This document shows, one piece after another, positions 46,745 through 50,086 of a stretch of DNA of 50,086 nt (positions are counted from its first letter, which is position 1; every line of letters begins with the position of its first letter). This stretch comes from Desulfobulbus sp. Tol-SR (lineage in GTDB: Bacteria > Desulfobacterota > Desulfobulbia > Desulfobulbales > Desulfocapsaceae). The stretch is from contig JROS01000017.1 in assembly GCA_000769715.1 (NCBI GenBank), forward strand, positions 50,265 to 100,350, in the 5' to 3' direction. The notes under the pieces are model-generated. The model was not told the origin of the DNA. It searched no databases and saw only the letters and a program-made list of their open reading frames with translations. The position numbers and the translations under genes were made by a program.

Positions 46745-47700
46745 GTGCCATTCCGCAGTCAATGCCGCCGGTGCTTGTCCTTGTCGGTCCGACGGCGATC
46801 GGCAAGACGGCCCTTTCGCTGGAGATCGCGGAGCGATTTGATTGCGAGATCGTCAGTGTCGATTCGATGCAGGTCTACAGATATATGGACATCGGTACGG
46901 CCAAGGCCGGTATCGCCGAGCGGTCCAGGGTGCCGCATCATCTGATCGACATCATCGATCCCGACGAGCGGTACGATGCGGCCAGATTTGTCAGCGATGC
47001 CACCGCTGCCATCTTCGCCATCCACCGGCGCAACAAACTGCCGCTGCTGACCGGCGGCACCGGATTGTACCTCAAGGCCCTGGTCGACGGCATCTTCGAG
47101 TGCATGCCGGTCGATCACCGGATCCGGGCGAGACTGCAGGAAAGATTGGCCACCGAAGGGGCGGCACAACTGCACCGGGAGCTTACCGCCTGCGACCCTC
47201 CCTCGGCGGCACGGATCCATGTCAACGATAGTCAGCGCCTGCTCCGGGCCCTGGAGATCTATCAGTGCACCGGTATTTCGTGGTCGTCGCACCTGCAGGA
47301 ACACAGAGGCAGGTCAGCCCCGGCGGCCTGGGGCGACATGCTGCAGATCGGCCTCACCTGCGATCGGCAGACGCTGTATGACCGGATCAACGCACGCTGC
47401 CGCCGGATGATCGCCGATGGCCTGGAGCAGGAGGTGCGGGGGCTGCTGGCGCGCGGATATCGCAAGGAGCTGCCTTCCCTCCAGTCTATCGGCTACAGGC
47501 ACATTATCAACTATATCGATAAAACGTGGACATTGGCACAAACATTAATGTATTTATCGAGAGACACGAGGCGATATGCCAAGCGGCAGTATACCTGGTT
47601 CAACGGTATGCGTCAGTTGGAGTGGCACACTGTTGCCGCTTCCACACCGATCATCGAGCGTATTGCCTCCTGGCGCGATCAACTTCCCTGCATGCCGTAA
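46741..47700 (+). CDS. miaA: tRNA dimethylallyltransferase MiaA
   Basis: 319 residues, typical size. It transfers the dimethylallyl group from DMAPP to N6 of A37. Seen are VLVGPTAIGKTALSLEIA (P-loop), VSVDSMQVYRYMDIGTAK, LLTGGTGLYLKALVDGI and the C-terminal SIGYRHIINYI and RRYAKRQYTWF (tRNA-contact motif). It overlaps comEA at ATGA and is followed 14 bases later by recJ, so the three genes form an operon. DMAPP is normally made by IspH, whose copy in this window is truncated. Confidence 0.96.
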   Translation: MSAIPQSMPPVLVLVGPTAIGKTALSLEIAERFDCEIVSVDSMQVYRYMDIGTAKAGIAERSRVPHHLIDIIDPDERYDAARFVSDATAAIFAIHRRNKLPLLTGGTGLYLKALVDGIFECMPVDHRIRARLQERLATEGAAQLHRELTACDPPSAARIHVNDSQRLLRALEIYQCTGISWSSHLQEHRGRSAPAAWGDMLQIGLTCDRQTLYDRINARCRRMIADGLEQEVRGLLARGYRKELPSLQSIGYRHIINYIDKTWTLAQTLMYLSRDTRRYAKRQYTWFNGMRQLEWHTVAASTPIIERIASWRDQLPCMP

Positions 47701-47714
47701 ATTCCTGAGCGCCG

Positions 47715-49427
47715 ATGGCCGGAAAAAAATCCATTCGCTACGAAGACATCCCTGAAGCCCTGGTAAAAATCCTGGAGAGAAGGGGACTCACAGGCAAAAA
47801 GGAGGTCGAAGGTTTTTTCTATCCCCACCTTGGCGACCTTCCTTCTCCCTTTCTGATGAAGGGGATGCGGGAAGCAGTCGATTGCATCGCCGCCGCCCTC
47901 GCCAGCAACCGCAATATCGTCCTGTGGGGCGATTACGATGTCGACGGGACGACCGGCATCGCCCTGTTGATCTCATTCTTCCGCAGCATCGGCAAGGATG
48001 TCCATTGGCATGTCCCCGATCGTGTGTCGGAAGGATATGGGTTGAATATTGAACATCTGCGGAAGATTGGAGAAAAAATCGACGATTTCAGCTATCTGTT
48101 GATCACAATCGATTGCGGAATATCGAATTGCAGCGAAATTGTCGCCCTGCAGCAATGGGGGGCGACGGCGATCGTAACGGACCATCACCAGATAGCGGCC
48201 GACGGCCTGCCGCCTTGCATTATCATCAACCCCAACCAACCAGACTGCGGTTTCTTCGGCGAGCACCTCGCCGGCGTCGGTCTCGCCTTCTATCTTGCGG
48301 CAGGATTGCGATCCACGCTGCGAGAGCGGGGCTGGTTCCAGCAGCAGACCGAGCCGAATCTCAAGGATTTGCTCTCGTTTGCCGCGTTGGGATCGATAGC
48401 GGACATGGTCCCGCTGCGGAAAACGAACCGGGTTCTGGTTCGAGCCGGGCTTGAGGTTCTTGAGAAAACCGAGCTTCCAGGTTTGCGATCACTTCTTGCG
48501 ACCTCGGGAATAGCCGACGGCAAAATATTTGCCGATGATGTCGGATTTCAGCTCGGGCCCAAGATCAATGCGGCGGGTAGAATGGCGCACGCAGATCTTG
48601 CCGTTCAGCTCCTTATCTGCAGGGGGGAATCTGAGGCAACAAAAATGGCGAGGAAATTGGAGAGATTAAATAACCTGAGGAAGAAAACATGCGACGATGA
48701 CCTAGAAAAAGCTTTAACTTTGATCGATCAATTTGAAGTTCAGTCAAGGCGCTGTTGCATCGTCCATGGCGCTTTTCATCATGGCATTCTCGGCATCCTG
48801 GCATCACGGTTGATGGAACTGCTCAAGACCCCGGTTATTGTTCTTTCGGCGATTGATAATGGCAGGGGCAATTCGAAGATCTTGAAAGGATCCTGTCGAA
48901 GTACTGAACATATTGATATTACATATGTTTTACATGCATGCCAGGACTTCCTGGAGTCTTACGGAGGTCACAGGGCTGCCGCCGGAATGTCCCTGCAGGA
49001 AGGCAACCTGCAGGAATTCAAAAATAAATTTTCTTCGGTGGTGAAGTCGTTACCAGTTGAAAAATCGCTGCCCGGATTGATACCCGAAGCCGAAATTTCA
49101 ATCCAGGAGATCTTCAATCCTGGCTATCTCAATATCCTCTTGCTGTGTGAACCGTTCGGCCAGGGAAATGATCGACCAGTTTTTGTCGACAAAAAGGCAA
49201 CCATTGTGGAAGTGCAACAGGTCGGCAGCAAAAAGGAACATCTGCAGATTTCCTTCCGGGCCAATGGGAGGCCATGCAAGGGAATCGGTTTTCATCTTGG
49301 CGACAAGATCAAGGTCGCCAGAGAGGGCAGGGAGTGTGAAGTGGTGTATTCGCTTGCCCCGAACAGATTCAACGGCAATCTGCAATGGCAGGTGCTGGTC
49401 CTCGATTTAAAAAACTCAAGCAGCTGA
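47715..49427 (+). CDS. recJ: Single-stranded-DNA-specific 5'-3' exonuclease RecJ
   Basis: 570 residues, standard for RecJ. DHH-family motifs: WGDYDVDGTTGIALL, TIDCGISN and VTDHHQIA, then AALGSIADMVPL, the DHHA1 region with KINAAGRMAHADLAVQLL and YGGHRAAAGMSL, and a C-terminal OB fold. It degrades single-stranded DNA in repair and recombination. Base use changes inside the gene: after about 48.6 kb AAA, AGG and AGA codons become frequent and GC falls, unlike the first half. The ribosome site is weak. Confidence 0.94.
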   Translation: MAGKKSIRYEDIPEALVKILERRGLTGKKEVEGFFYPHLGDLPSPFLMKGMREAVDCIAAALASNRNIVLWGDYDVDGTTGIALLISFFRSIGKDVHWHVPDRVSEGYGLNIEHLRKIGEKIDDFSYLLITIDCGISNCSEIVALQQWGATAIVTDHHQIAADGLPPCIIINPNQPDCGFFGEHLAGVGLAFYLAAGLRSTLRERGWFQQQTEPNLKDLLSFAALGSIADMVPLRKTNRVLVRAGLEVLEKTELPGLRSLLATSGIADGKIFADDVGFQLGPKINAAGRMAHADLAVQLLICRGESEATKMARKLERLNNLRKKTCDDDLEKALTLIDQFEVQSRRCCIVHGAFHHGILGILASRLMELLKTPVIVLSAIDNGRGNSKILKGSCRSTEHIDITYVLHACQDFLESYGGHRAAAGMSLQEGNLQEFKNKFSSVVKSLPVEKSLPGLIPEAEISIQEIFNPGYLNILLLCEPFGQGNDRPVFVDKKATIVEVQQVGSKKEHLQISFRANGRPCKGIGFHLGDKIKVAREGRECEVVYSLAPNRFNGNLQWQVLVLDLKNSSS

Positions 49428-49688
49428 GAGCAGGTGCTAAATGACACGATGATTATAATTTGTTATGTAAATACAAAGTATTATCTTGCTATACATAATA
49501 TACATTATGCGACATTTAAAATTAACTGAATATCGGTGGGAGGTTTTGCTTTGGCAGGAAAAATGGTATAAGGCATACTCTTCAAAGATACCTATTTTGC
49601 AATGCCATTGCATATCACATGAAGAACGATATATCAGCGAGATAGCCATCAAACATAATCTATTTGGCCATATCCGGAGGAGTTGTAT
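49428..49688. other. AT-rich spacer between recJ and purB
   Basis: 261 bases, much AT-richer than the window average. An open frame of about 60 codons (ATG at 49507) runs into the purB start but has no ribosome site and no recognisable domain, so I do not call it. No terminator or clear promoter is visible. Confidence 0.5.
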
Positions 49689-50086
49689 ATGAACAGAGAT
49701 GTCTATCAGGAGCCCCTGGTCAGCAGATATACCAGCAAGGCGATGCAGCAGCTCTTCTCTGAGAAAAAGAAGTTCACTACCTGGCGTAAATGCTGGCTCG
49801 CCTTGGCGGAATCCCAATATGAATTCGGTCTGACGGATATCATCACTGCCGAAATGCTCGACGAAATGCGGGCCAATTGCGAAAACATCGATTACGAGAT
49901 CGCCGCGGCCAAGGAACGAGAGATACGCCACGACGTCATGGCGCATGTGTACGAGTTCGGACTCAAATGCCCCAAGGCCAGCGGCATTATCCACCTTGGC
50001 GCCACGTCTCAATTTGTTGTCTGCAATACCGACCTGATCATCCAGCGGGAGGCGTTTGCGCTCATCAAGAGCGCCCTGCTCCAGGT
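49689..50086 (+). CDS. purB: Adenylosuccinate lyase PurB, N-terminal part
   Basis: The frame runs from the ATG at 49689 (GGAGGAG seven bases upstream) to the window end, about 132 codons, and continues outside. The opening YQEPLVSRYTSKAM, then FTTWRKCWLALAESQ, NIDYEIAAAKEREIRHDVMAHV, and CPKASGIIHLGATSQFV are typical of adenylosuccinate lyase. The style resembles the eukaryotic/Bacteroidetes ADSL branch more than Bacillus PurB. The enzyme releases fumarate from SAICAR and adenylosuccinate. The catalytic signature lies beyond the window. Confidence 0.9.
   Translation, partial: MNRDVYQEPLVSRYTSKAMQQLFSEKKKFTTWRKCWLALAESQYEFGLTDIITAEMLDEMRANCENIDYEIAAAKEREIRHDVMAHVYEFGLKCPKASGIIHLGATSQFVVCNTDLIIQREAFALIKSALLQ

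Noticed and set aside
49486..49692. Short open frame before purB
   Set aside because: It has no ribosome site, uses a TTG or late ATG start, overlaps the purB start, and shows no domain.

Overview
The window is a GC-rich bacterial chromosome segment. Most of it is housekeeping and biosynthetic genes in short operons on both strands. I saw no rRNA, tRNA, CRISPR array, insertion sequence or phage gene. The gene set suggests an anaerobic, respiring Desulfobacterota bacterium, probably near the Desulfobulbales. It has LL-diaminopimelate aminotransferase, a DUF39 homocysteine-biosynthesis protein, CbiD-type (anaerobic) cobalamin synthesis, a manganese family II pyrophosphatase and a three-subunit type-B succinate dehydrogenase/fumarate reductase. 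The taxonomic placement is inference.

Layout. 0-6 kb: the 3' end of a threonylcarbamoyl-AMP synthase, then on the minus strand EttA, an M18 aminopeptidase, a GYF-AIM24 protein and a membrane-anchored unknown. 6-11.5 kb: family II pyrophosphatase with a clear promoter and terminator, an exported protein whose frame crosses an in-frame TGA, an S4-domain protein, succinate-semialdehyde dehydrogenase, a nitroreductase and a lipoprotein. 11.7-18.7 kb: a tsaD-DUF2062-rsmA operon, moaA, pheA, and an overlapping DUF39/LarE pair. 18.9-25.4 kb: HU, then cobalamin genes (cbiD, cbiET, cobM, cobO), an FmdE-like protein and a fused hisHF. 25.5-30.2 kb: a DctB/DctD two-component system, a universal stress protein, and an ispH that has lost its 5' end. 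30.3-39.2 kb: dapL, pepN, and on the minus strand sdhC-sdhA-sdhB followed by a geranylgeranyl-reductase-like flavoprotein and a small diheme cytochrome. 39.4-50 kb: gph-DUF445, a trmL-serC-radical SAM-rlmN-SagB operon, comEA-miaA-recJ, and the start of purB.

The most striking observation is at 8152-8150 (minus strand). A signal-peptide-bearing UshA/metallophosphatase-like gene is interrupted by a TGA, and the reading frame and family homology continue straight through it. A hairpin follows at once, with a 6-bp stem and loop GGUCU starting 18 nt after the UGA; the loop and spacing match the E. coli fdhF SECIS as I remember it. I read this as a selenoprotein with a C-G-G-U motif. Other points worth attention are the usp/ispH junction that removes the first Fe-S cysteine region of IspH, a eukaryote-type HIS7 (HisH-HisF) fusion outside any his operon, a DUF39-LarE sulfur-transfer pair, and a terminator-like hairpin directly in front of the cbiD start codon.

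Several genes fit together. RsmA, TsaC, TsaD, MiaA, TrmL, RlmN and EttA all serve RNA modification or translation. The amino-acid genes cover lysine (dapL), serine (serC), phenylalanine (pheA), histidine (hisHF) and homocysteine (DUF39). SdhCAB, DctBD and succinate-semialdehyde dehydrogenase all concern C4-dicarboxylate metabolism.
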